NCBI RefSeq assembly: GCF_001680005.1
Contig: NC_033558.1
Location: 650,501-714,500, forward strand
Length of the DNA: 64,000 nt
Source of the DNA: Plasmodium coatneyi
Lineage: Eukaryota > Apicomplexa > Aconoidasida > Haemosporida > Plasmodiidae
Direction of reading: 5' to 3'
Shown here: piece by piece, positions 10,577-21,252 of the stretch
Numbering within the stretch: the first letter of the stretch is position 1
Layout of the letters: each line of letters opens with the position of its first letter
Translations under genes and position numbers: made by a program
The notes under the pieces: generated by a model
What the model was told of the DNA's origin: nothing
The model's database searches: none
The model's input: the letters and a program-made list of their open reading frames with translations, nothing else

Positions 10577-12553
10577 TCACTCGTTGTGGGGGTCCTTAGA
10601 GCCATCCACATTGGGGTCCTTCTGCGGGATTTTCTCACCGTCCCCTTTGTTGGTGGTTTCGTTTTGGGGGTTTTCACTGTTATTCGATTCGTGGTTCTCT
10701 GCTTTTCCGTTAGGGACTTCACTGTTAGTTGTTCCCCCGGTGGTGGATCCCCCCTTGGGTGCGCCCTCCTCGTGCACGTCCTGCTCATACTCCGTTGCGT
10801 GCTCCTCGTTGGGGGACCCCTCCCCATCGTCTCCATACTTAAATTTATGGAAGGCTGAGGTGGACGAGCCCTTCTTCTTCCCTTTCGTACCAAACTGGAC
10901 ACCATTAAACGGATCAATATTTTCACCCGCGTGCTTACCATAAGCATGGTTCAGAGCCTGCAGGTCGTCTACGTTGTAGTCATTATCGCCCTCAGTGTCG
11001 AAGTCGTATTCTTCCTCCTCTTCCACTTCTTCATTTTCATCCTCCAGATCATCCTCTGTCAAGTCTACCCCCGATTTCCTGCTTCCCATTCGGTCCACAA
11101 AATCGCGCAAACTAAACTTCCCACCTGAGCTCACATCATGGGTAAAGGGAAAATCAGAGCCACTTCCAAACGTAGTGGGGATGTGTTTCATGTGATTCAT
11201 GTGGTTGCTGCCCAAATTGAAGACATAATCATCATCCGTGTGGAGCACGCTGGACGTCTTGAATAAGTCCTCGTCGGAGAGGCCATCCCCGAGGTGACCA
11301 TTTCCGAAGGAATCTCCTAGTCCGCCACTTAGCCCGCCATTCAATCCACCCGGTGTGAGATGAACAATCTTGATCGAACGCTTCACCTCGCCATTATTAT
11401 TACTTAGGTTCATGAAGAATGGGTTCGCATTAGAGCTGCTGTTAATTATATCCAGAATGGACATGTGTTTTACAAAATCGACCACGTTGAAGTTGGCTTG
11501 TTCTGATTTCTCCATCAGGGTAACATTCCATAGGATACACAGATGGGGGTTCCTATTTTTACTAATCTGTATAAGAGTGCACTCAAATTGAATGAGGTCA
11601 TTTTTTTGTAAATTTTCAACCTGCGATATTAGGGAGTCGTTGAAAAGGGCCCTAATGTCAGGCTTGTCGTAACGATATTCGGACGGGTTCATTCGAATGA
11701 AGAGAGAATTGCTATTAAAAAAACCTTCCTTTATTTGATAAAACTGCCCCGTCCATATAATTGTATACCCATCATATTTGTTCTTAAAATTGTGTATGCT
11801 GTTAAACTTATTTCTTAGCTGTGACTTGTGTCCACAATCTTCGAGGTAATCCACCCAGCTAGCCGTTATGTATGGACCTTTGGATAGATTGTCTAAATTG
11901 AAATTGCTTGAAATTCTTATGACGTAAAAAAAAAAAATTAAAAAAATGAGAGATAGGAAGAGAGCCAAATATTTTGCAGAAATTATTATTGCACATTTGG
12001 GGAATTGAAAAGTTAAAATCTGATTTTCTCTCTTCACTTGAATTAATTTTTCGCTCGATTTTTTTAAATTCTTCTCACAGTAGGGACAGGTGTATTTTTT
12101 TTGCTTAAACGTTAAGTATAACAGAGGTAGTAAAAATATGGTGAAAAATGAAATGAGGAGGAACAATATTATTACAAGTAGGTACACAAAAGTGGGGGTG
12201 TATGTCTGCACCTCTGCGTGCACATGCTTGTTGCAATAATCACAATTGAGCACTTCCTTTAACTGCTTATCATCGTACCCGCTTGGTTCCTCTTCTGCTT
12301 CTTCCTCCGTTATACCTGTTCCCTCGCTAAATGAATTACTCTGATCGTTTCTAATCGGTGTAAATTCCCCCTTGAAGGATCCATTTCCGTTGCTCACCAT
12401 GTTGCTGCCGTGACACGTGCTCGCGTCGTTGTATGTGTTATCATCGTAGTCGTTCTTCGGGCTACTTTCGTTCATGTTTATTTCCTGCATTTCATTCTGC
12501 AGGACGTTCATTTCGCTCAGCCCGGTTCTTCCGTTTCCGCCGAAATGTAGCAT
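10577..12553 (-). CDS. Membrane protein with LITAF-like zinc domain and second TM segment
   Basis: Predicted 658-residue protein, not a named gene to me. The ATG at 12553 (MLHFGGN) is preferred; the frame runs further upstream but that part looks like untranslated sequence. Residues 104-107 form CDYC, followed by a hydrophobic segment (about 121-149), then YTCPYC at about 154-159. CxxC, membrane-inserted hydrophobic stretch, CPxC is the layout of LITAF/SIMPLE domains, which bind zinc and sit on the cytosolic face of endosomal membranes. A second transmembrane helix (about 187-213) follows, then a folded region (about 262-347) with alternating strands (GYTIIWTGQFYQI, LIQFECTLIQI) suggestive of an OB-like barrel. 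The remaining third is Gly/Asn/Asp/Glu-rich and acidic. LITAF call moderate, OB idea weak. Confidence 0.6.
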   Translation of the reverse strand: MLHFGGNGRTGLSEMNVLQNEMQEINMNESSPKNDYDDNTYNDASTCHGSNMVSNGNGSFKGEFTPIRNDQSNSFSEGTGITEEEAEEEPSGYDDKQLKEVLNCDYCNKHVHAEVQTYTPTFVYLLVIILFLLISFFTIFLLPLLYLTFKQKKYTCPYCEKNLKKSSEKLIQVKRENQILTFQFPKCAIIISAKYLALFLSLIFLIFFFYVIRISSNFNLDNLSKGPYITASWVDYLEDCGHKSQLRNKFNSIHNFKNKYDGYTIIWTGQFYQIKEGFFNSNSLFIRMNPSEYRYDKPDIRALFNDSLISQVENLQKNDLIQFECTLIQISKNRNPHLCILWNVTLMEKSEQANFNVVDFVKHMSILDIINSSSNANPFFMNLSNNNGEVKRSIKIVHLTPGGLNGGLSGGLGDSFGNGHLGDGLSDEDLFKTSSVLHTDDDYVFNLGSNHMNHMKHIPTTFGSGSDFPFTHDVSSGGKFSLRDFVDRMGSRKSGVDLTEDDLEDENEEVEEEEEYDFDTEGDNDYNVDDLQALNHAYGKHAGENIDPFNGVQFGTKGKKKGSSTSAFHKFKYGDDGEGSPNEEHATEYEQDVHEEGAPKGGSTTGGTTNSEVPNGKAENHESNNSENPQNETTNKGDGEKIPQKDPNVDGSKDPHNE

Positions 12554-14932
12554 TTTCCGTTGGGGTAGCAAGTAGATAGGGGCGGGGTGAGGCAACACTA
12601 ACCTGGCGATGCAGTGTTGGCAACGCTGGGCGGACCATGTGGGATGGGCGACAGCGGCCAACCCGTGAACGCGCCAAACAAGCCAATTGGTGACAAAAAA
12701 AAAAAAAACTCGCAGTTCCCTCACAGCAGTCGCAATGGTCACAATTTGTTACATTCACAACCCGGAAGGCTTCACCAGAGTGCTCGAACAAATGTGCATA
12801 CCGAAGCGCATGTACAGCCGCGCATTCTTATGAACAGTTCAGGTAAATACGTTATTCACTTTTGCTTCTTTTTTAAAACTGTCCTCAAATATACCCTTAA
12901 ATGTGCCGAATCTCCTTGCGCGCGTTTGGGTCTCTTCTTCAAATTGCCAGTCACTCGAAGCGCGCCAAAATAAATAATAAAAAAAGCCTGAATGTGTTAA
13001 GCGTGAAAAGGGGAAAAATATGCCTACCAAGAGGCCGCCAAAAGGGGAAATAGTAAAAAAAAAAAAACAGCCAAAATGGTATGAACAGCCATAAAATGGA
13101 AAAAAAAAAAAAAAATTCCAATTGGCAGACTAGCCAAAATGAAAAAGCAAGTTGCAAAAATAAAAAAAACGCTTTACTGAAAATTAAGAGAATCCGAAAA
13201 TTGGAAAAGTCGGCATTTTTGCGCGTTATGCTGGGAACGCTCTAACCCGCGTGCGTCAATTCGCGTCCTCGATCGGACATACGTGACATTTCGAAGGGAG
13301 TGCCCGGAACAATCAATACGGGGACGTTACCCGTACCGCAAGAACTGAGAGAGGAACAATTATCGCACTCATTCTCGCTTCACGTACACGCTCTTTTATG
13401 CTCTCGTCCACCTCATACGCGATAAAAAAATCCTAAGCCTAGTAAAGCGCAACTTGCGCCATGTGCAAGTTTTACGTTCAACTCGGGGGCAACCTTCCTC
13501 CCAAGTGGTTGCAAAAAAAACAAAACAAAAAAAAGGCTTAAGGGGCCCAAAACCTTAAGTTTGCCGTTATCATTTTCGTTACACGAGTCGCGGGTGTGTG
13601 CTGTAACCCTTCGTGTGTATCCGCGCGCGTCGAAGCGAAGTCCATGTTAATCTAGTCGAACCATATCTGGTGGTCCATCTGTGGTTCAGCTCTCCCACCT
13701 TTTGCCATTAGCAGCTTTATGCATTATTTTTCAGGTGAATTCGCCATTTCGTTCCCCTTTTTCCCAATTGAGTGACGCTCCTGCAGAGCTGAAGCGTGAA
13801 AAGGAGATGCAGCCGAATTTAGTTAAGATAGGATAAGACCACTTCGTATCCAAAAAAACCACTTGCTGTTTTTTTTTTTTTTTTTTTTCACCATTCCCAT
13901 TTCGTGCATGTATTCCCTGGTCATATGTTAGGAAAAATTTACGAAGAGCATAGAACAATTTCCTTTTTTCCTCCACTCTGTGCATCCTCTCCTATCGTAA
14001 CACAGTTGTCTTCATGCTGTCCCTCCTTTGCAATTACAAAGTCCTGCTAACTTTCGAAGCGAAGGGCAAGCCAAAGGAAGAGCTACTTAAAATGCACCTG
14101 CCGACTGGTATACCTTTTGCGCCATTACCGAAATAGCCTTTTAAAATTTGCACCTTAAAAAAAAAAAAAAAATTAAAAAAGACAAACGGAGTGAGCGTGT
14201 ACATTACGCGCTTCGTTATTTTGCAAAGGTGAAGCTGAGGGAGAGTATTGCTCTAACATTTGGGAGTACATTTTTTCGGGGTTCATTTCGCAGAGGCGAT
14301 TTCTCCTCATGATCATTCGCGCAACTGAAGGGAGAACGCGCTGATGTGCACATCGATGATGCGCGTATGCGCTTTCTTTCAATTGCGTCCGAAGCGTAAC
14401 TGTTTGGTTAAAGGTAAGGGGGAACGATTCCCGCGCCAAATGTGCAGGGCGAGGCAAAGCGAATGTGAACTCCATTTGGGGGAACATCGTCCCTGTGAGA
14501 TCCGAGGGTGTGTTCGCATAGCTAGCCACACAACGCATCGGTATCCCCACGTGACCCTTCTCCGTGCATACATAACTTGCACCTTTTTTTTCCCGCCCTG
14601 AGTTGAGCGATCCGACGCCAGCGGGAGGCGTTTCACACGAACACGGAAGGGAAAAAAAAAAATAAAATAAAATAAAATAAAATGAACTAAGTGTAAAAAA
14701 ATACGCACATGCTATACATATGTATATCCTTACATGGGCAACCCCAGGCGTACACAATTTCGAGAAGGCTGACGCGAAAGGGTGTAGCAGAAAATTTCCT
14801 CACGTTTATAATCTGCGGTGTTCAGTTCATCCGCTTTTTGGCTAGCCCGAAAGGAAGGGGCGAACGGAAGACCCCACAGGCGTCCGCACGGGGGACCTGC
14901 AATCCGTTAGAATATAAACTGGAGCCGCCAAC
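12554..14932. promoter_or_regulatory. Long divergent upstream region (LITAF-like gene / DNA polymerase alpha)
   Basis: About 2.4 kb separating two divergent starts, so it should hold both promoters and 5' untranslated regions. Poly-A or poly-T tracts occur near 12696-12707, 13054-13066, 13097-13115, 13869-13888 and 14157-14172. There is an AAAAT-type microsatellite at 14661-14686. The open frames here (for example 14173-14757 on minus) are unlike any protein I know, so I call no gene. Confidence 0.5.
14661..14686. repeat. AAAAT pentanucleotide microsatellite
   Basis: Five tandem units of a TAAAA-type pentamer, immediately preceded by an A run, about 250 bp upstream of the DNA polymerase alpha start. 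Likely length-polymorphic. Confidence 0.8.
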
Positions 14933-17900
14933 ATGAGTAGCGTGTTCGATAAGCTGAAGAAGCAGAGGTCCAAGGAATGCAAGGCGACAGATTTTTACGA
15001 GGTAAGTATAACGATACTGTGTGTAACGGCGTCCCCATGGGGGTGTTACCTGTTTTGTGTGTTGTGAACACCATGTGAATGATTCTGCTTGGGGGAATCG
15101 CTCCGGAGGAGTGGTAAATTGTTTAATCGGCAAAATGGTAACAAATGTGGTGGTAGATGGATAGCGGTGTAGTGGTGGAGACGCCCATTTGTTCTCTCTT
15201 CATTCCCCCCTAAATGCAATCACCACGTTTCACTCTTCCATGTTGTGCACCCCCTCCTCACCCCAGGTGAAAAACAAAAATGACGACATTTACGAAGTGG
15301 TAGACGAGGAAGGATACATAGAAAACAAGAACTCCCTAAAGGACTTCATCGTTGGAGGTGAGCATTCGGAAAAGGAGGGGTATCCACAAATATGTCTCTT
15401 TTGCTTTTCTTTTTCCATCTTGGATTACTACTTTTTTGTGACTGCTTTTCATGTGGATGCTGCCCTGTGTGTTTCTTGCAGGCGAGAAGGAGTTTGATTC
15501 GAGCGATGACGTAATCGTGGAGGACATAAGCTACGGCCTTCTTCGGAAGAGGGGTAAGAGTGGCCCAATTGAGGAGGCGCAATGGAAGGAAATATGGCGT
15601 ATAGTATGGAAACCGCCATGATGTTTTGATATGGTCTTCCTGCATAACATGTGCATTTTACCCTCCCCCCAATTAGCTGCTGCCGAGAGGGAAGCCAAGG
15701 CTAAGAGGAACAAACCAATAGACGACTTCGTTCGGGAAAAGAAAATTCAGAAGATCTTTTCCACAGGTAAATTAAGCAAGGAAGAAATATCCAAGGCAAA
15801 GAACATCGAACGGTTGATGGATGCAAACTCCTCTTCTAGTGGCAGCGAGTCGGACCACTTCAACTTGAAAAGGAAGACAAGAGACTCCTACGAAAGGGAT
15901 CGTAATAACAAAAAAGGGTGTCACATTAGGCAGATCATCCGTGGTACCGATAGGCAAATTAGTCAGTTAAGAGGCAGTTCTGTGGTGGAGGTGGAGAGAG
16001 AAGGGGTTAATTCAGGAAAGCATCATGACCCCGCTGGCGTGCCCCCAAGCAGCGCAACTCTACATGCAGAGGGAAAAAATGGCTCCAACGCTTTTCTTCC
16101 TACGAAAGGGACAGATGGGCAGATAAAAACGGAAGTGATGGCAAAGTGCGAAGAAGGTGTTGAGGGCACCGTTGCTGAAGACATGGACCATGTGGACGGA
16201 GAAGAGACGCAAGAGGGAAACAAGAAAAGGAAAGTGTTCACGGGGGAAGACAACTTAGGGAAATTTTCAACGCAGAGTTGCAAAGGGGAAAACGATGGTG
16301 CAAAGAAGGGAAGTGAGGGATCTGTACCCCTCTGGAGTATCAAACAGGAGAATGCACCAGATAGGAAACAAACTGATCCAGGTAGCGTTGTATCGAGGCT
16401 CGAGAAAAACCACCCCGTAGAGACATTCCTAGAAATGGGAGACTCCCCATCCGTGACGCAGAAAATGAAGAAGGAATCAAGTGGAAGCATCGACGAGGGG
16501 GAAGACGAGCAGGAAAAGGGTTGTATAAATGTAGCCGTCGGATTGAAGAACAGAGCAGATGAGTTAGTCACGAATGAGGAAACTGGGTTTGTTAACGTGT
16601 ACCTCTTCGACATATGTAAGCACAGAAATAGTATTATCCTGTTCGGAAAAACGATTGCGAAGTCTAAGCTGCACAGAAGCGTGAGTATATACATTGAAGA
16701 CATGCACAGGTGTTACTATTTCTTGCTATTGAAAAATAAGGTTTACAAAAAAGATGGCGTCGAAATAAGGATTGGACACAAGAATTACAACACATGTATT
16801 TTGTCCGACTTTCTGGATGAGTTCCAAGCGATTAGGAAGTACCACCATATTGAGAGCATAAAGTGCAAAATAGTGAAGAGGAGAAACTTGAATGTAAACT
16901 CAAGTGAAGAAGATATGTATGCCAAGGTATTTTACACATACAACTGTGACCCGATTAGCGAGAAGTTCCTGTCTGGAAGGACGTACTCCTCCTTCTACTG
17001 CTGCAATGAAGACATCATCGAGCATTTCATCGTTAAGAAGCACTTGAAGTTGCCCTGTTGGGTGAAGGTGAAGGAGCTCAACCTGAACCCAGCTAACAAT
17101 TTGACCTACTGTTACTTTGATTGTACTACTACTAACTGGAAGAACATCTACCCGGTGGAGAAGCGCCTCGAGGGGAGGGTCTCCCCAGGGATGGCCACCA
17201 TTAGCGGGGGTAACCCAATCGGTGGTAGTAATCCAATCGGGGGGAGTAACCCAATCGGGGGTGGTACTGCCCTGCTATCCGCAACAACGCAGGCAAATGG
17301 CAACCCCCCGGAGGAGACGCAAAAGAAGGGGGAAACCACCCCAGGGGGGAGCAACCACCTAACCGACCTGGACCTGAACAAAGTGATCATCAAGGTGGTA
17401 TCCCTCCTAAACGAACAGAACCACCACGAGGTATTCAGCATCTGTTCCATGGTGGACATGCAAGGAAAAAAATCCATCAACTTCTGTGGTATATCAGCCA
17501 AGGCGGGAAAAAAAACGCCTCTCATATATAATAAGAACAACGCGAAAGTGTTCGACTCGGAGAAGAGTCTGCTGGAATCCTTTCTCCAAAGGATGAAAAC
17601 CCTCGACACGGACATCTACATCGGTTACAACATTCTGAACTTCGACTTGGAATTCATCATACATAGATGCAACGTGCACAATTTGAATGCAGATTTCCTG
17701 AGCAGGAAAAAAAAGCTAAAAAAAAACGACCGAATGAAGGTTAACAAATTTAATGGCACCAGTAGCACCGGTTCTATGTATAACATTATTCAACACATTA
17801 AGGGAAGGCTCATCGTGGATATTTACATGCTGTGTAAGGACCTGATAAAGCTAACCAGCTACAGTATGGACGAAATTATCGATAGCGTGAGGAACAAATT

Positions 17901-20804
17901 CCAGGATAGAGGTCGGACGGGCAACTCGACCAACAAGACGAATGGTGCATCATCTGGTAGTAACCCCCCCCCTAACGTCTTCAAAGATTTCTCCGTGAAT
18001 AATATAAACCTGCTAAACTGCAGCAACATCCATCTGTACGACGCGAAGGAGATCCTGGAAAACCACCTCAGCATGTATATTCACAGTCAGCTTTTCTGTG
18101 TGCAGGAAATAGGAAATGTATGCAAGGTGTTGCAAATTATAGAAAAGACTAGAGATCTGACCAAACTGAGTGGCTACCTCTGGTCGAGGAGTCTACTATG
18201 CTACACCAGCGAGAGGATAGAATACTTTCTTCTGCATGAGTATAATAGGAAGAAGTTCATCACCCCTGTGGTTAAGAAGAAAATTAAAAAGATTGAAAAT
18301 GATCAGGTGAAAAGTAAAAGTGCGGCCAAGTATTCGGGTGGACTTGTATTAGATCCCCTATGTGGCTACTACGATACGTTCGTTCTGTACCTTGACTTTA
18401 ACAGCCTCTACCCGTCCATTATTATCGAGTATAATGTCTGCTTCAGCACGTTGAAGGGGAAGGGTGGACACAACGAGATCGAACCAGCAAACGGGTTAGA
18501 AGGATCAAACAGTGTTGGCGTCACCAAGGGGGATGATGCCACGAAGGAGCTGAGCGATCCGGCCGACTCCACAGACCTGACCGATGCAGACCCGGGGGAG
18601 GTACTCGCCTCAAACGAACCCATCGAAATGGACGATTTTGATAAAACCAAACCGGGTATCCTACCGTCGATCCTTAAGAACCTTGTGGAAAAAAGAGCCT
18701 TCATAAAAAAATTAATCGCAAATGAAAAGAACAAGGAAAAGAAAGAACTCCTCCTGATTCAGTCCCTTTCCATCAAACTGATAAGTAATAGCATCTACGG
18801 TTGTCTGGGAAATACAAACAACCGTTTTTACGCTAAACACATGGCTTCGTTTATTACACTGAAGGGAAGGAACTTACTTCAACATACGAAATCCAGGGTG
18901 GAGAGGGAATTCAACTTGAAGGTAATTTATGGAGACACAGATTCGATCATGATAGACACGGGCATAAAAGCGCAAGGAGTCAATAACTACAAAGAGGCCT
19001 TCAGATTAGCCCACGTTATAAAAAACACCATCAACAAGAGTTATAAGAAGCTCGAACTGGATCTCGAATGCATTTTTAGTAAGCTCCTCCTCCTGAAAAA
19101 GAAAAAGTATGCCTGTGCAAAGGTCATGGATGCCAACATGGAAAAGTGTGAATACGAGATGAAGGGAATAAATTTCATTAAAAGAGACTTTAGTAAAATT
19201 TCCAAGCTTATTGGGAATGAGGTGCTAAAAATAATTTTCAGTAGCAAGGATGGTCAGGCATCGTCTGGGAAGGCCACTGAGGGAATGGAAGTCCCCGTTG
19301 AAAATGACCTCTCTGAGCAGATCCACGAGTACCTGCGGGGCGTGCACCAGCGGATCCAGGCGGACGAGTAAGCTCACCCAATCGTGCATCCAATCGTGCA
19401 ACGTAAAATTATTACCACCACGTAAGATTGTTACCATCACGTAAATTATTACCACCGTTTTGCCATTTCCCCCTTAGGTTCGACCTGGACTACTTCGTAA
19501 TTACAAAAAAACTGACCAAAAACGTGAGCGAATACCAGGAGAAGAACTCCTTAGGACACGTCCTCGTGGCGGAGCGCATGATGAAGGACGGCTACAACAT
19601 CAGTGTTAATAAGGAGATCCAATACTGCGTATGCACCAGTGAGGACGCATCCAAATTTTTCAACAAGTCGGGAAACGAAAAGCTCAACAACTCCCTCTGT
19701 TGCTTCAGTGTCAGCGAAATAAAGAAGCATAATATGAAGGTCGACAAGGAGTACTACATTAGGAACCAGATCCTCTCTCCTATAGGCCGGTTATGCCAAT
19801 ACATCGAAGGAACGAATGCAGAAAAGTTGGCTTCCTGTTTTAACATTTTCGATGTAAGGGAAATAAAAACGGACTTTCAGATAGAGGAGAATTATCATGA
19901 GTCAAATGTCTTGTCGTTACTAAACCAATCAGAAGACAGGTTCAAGGATATTCACTTGAAGGGCTACCTGACCTGCTCTTCCTGTGCACACAACGTCAAA
20001 CCAGCCGTCTTCATAAAATACTTCCGGTGCAATAACTGCCTTAAATTCCTATCCATTGAAAAGATAAGGAATTATATATTTTCATTTGTGCACCATTTAT
20101 TTGCCACCTTCTACAAACAGCTCTACGTGTGCAGTAGCTGCTCCGTCAAGACGAGACGTGTACTCCTTAATGCGGCCAAGGACTGTCCGAGTCCTAATTG
20201 TGAAAATCCAAAGGATTCTCTGAAGCCGCTCGTTTCGAAGAAGTACATCTACCGCATGCTAGAGTACTTCCTCTTTTTGCTCAAGGACAATTTGAGGGAA
20301 CTTCCGCAAAAACTCCTCGAGGGGAAGGTTGGTCAGGCGTCCAACCCTGGGGAAAATCAGGACCAACACACCACTGTGCATAACCAGGATGGACACACCG
20401 CTACGCAAAATCAGGACGGGCAACCCGATGCAGGAACCCCATACGCATCGGACACCTTCGTTTACGTCTGCATCGATGAGAAGTTTAAAACGCACATCCT
20501 TAGCGACCAAAAACCGAGCAAGAAAAATATCAAGGTGGAGGCGTACGACGATATATGCAACAGAAGGGAACTCGGGGTCACCATAACGAAGGGGCTACAA
20601 ATGAAGTACCCAAACACCTCGAACTTTCTCACCTACCTAAACTTGAAGACAAGTCAGTTCTGCATTAACTATAACGACGAGAGGAACACCATTCGGCAGT
20701 CCTTGCACGGCCTTGTGCGCAACAACGTGTATGCACAGATTTACTTCGACAAGGTTTTCTCCATCTTCCAGCAGCCGCTCAGTTCGAAGATTGTGGAGTT
20801 ATGA
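14933..20804 (+). CDS. POLA1: DNA polymerase alpha catalytic subunit (five exons)
   Basis: Catalytic subunit of the polymerase alpha-primase complex, which starts DNA synthesis in the nucleus. I place exons at 14933-15001, 15267-15357, 15482-15553, 15677-19367 and 19478-20804, all with GT-AG introns. The join stays in frame and gives 1749 residues. Exons 1-4 restore the conserved N-terminal leader (MSSVFDKLKKQRSKE, then YEVVDEEGY). The family B polymerase motifs are intact: DFNSLYPSII (region II), KLISNSIYGCLGNTNNRFYAK (III) and YGDTDSIMI (I). The exon 4/5 junction rebuilds EFDLDYFVITKKLTKN. The C-terminus has two four-Cys zinc modules (CSSCAHNV...CNNC and CSSCSVKT...CPSPNC), which contact the B subunit. 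Species-specific low-complexity inserts occur between motifs, including Asn-Pro-Ile-Gly-Gly repeats near 17212 and a Gln/Asp repeat near 20355. Confidence 0.95.
17212..17265 (+). repeat. 18-bp tandem repeat encoding Asn-Pro-Ile-Gly-Gly-Ser
   Basis: Three imperfect 18-bp units in frame within polymerase alpha exon 4, coding for an NPIGGS-type hexapeptide. It lies in a Gly/Thr-rich insert between conserved blocks, so it should be tolerated structurally and vary in copy number. Confidence 0.85.
20355..20423 (+). repeat. 27-bp tandem repeat encoding Asn-Gln-Asp nonapeptides
   Basis: Two full and one partial 27-bp units, each starting with an Asn-Gln-Asp codon triplet, in frame in the last exon of polymerase alpha. 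They follow the second zinc module, in a loop that is not part of any conserved motif. Confidence 0.8.
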
Positions 20805-21252
20805 AGGGGGTCCCATTGACCATGTTAGCGGTGAGACGGGCACTGCGTAGTAAACACCTTATATACCTTCCCTGATGCAATTATTCCCCTCCATTGTGTA
20901 ATTTTTTTTTTTTTTTTTTTTTTGTTCATATTTTTTTTTTCCTATTTTTTCCTCTTTTTTTTGCGCTTCCCCAACATACTTAACCTCGGAAAAAGTTTAA
21001 ATCGGAAAAGGGTCGACTGTGTGCAAATTGGCTACTCAGATAATTTTCCCTGAAAATTGTTTTCCATTCAATCTGCTAACATGAGTAACCTTTTGATTGG
21101 AACGCCCGTTTCTTCCCTCATTCTGTGTGTGCAAATTTCCACGCGGAACGTAGCCCTAAAGCTGGCTCCCCCCCCATGATGAAACACTCATTTATCAACG
21201 TTTTACACGCAAACATGAATGTACTTGTGTAAACCCTGCGCCAACACACAAA
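20805..21252. other. Intergenic between polymerase alpha and the spatacsin-like gene
   Basis: About 450 bp between two plus-strand genes, with a T run of 22 bases at 20902-20923 and a further T-rich block to about 20961. No gene recognised. It should hold the polymerase alpha 3' end and the promoter of the giant gene. Confidence 0.5.

Noticed and set aside
14173..14757. Minus-strand open frame of 194 codons upstream of polymerase alpha
   Set aside because: It crosses microsatellite sequence and shows no domain. It lies where a promoter is expected.
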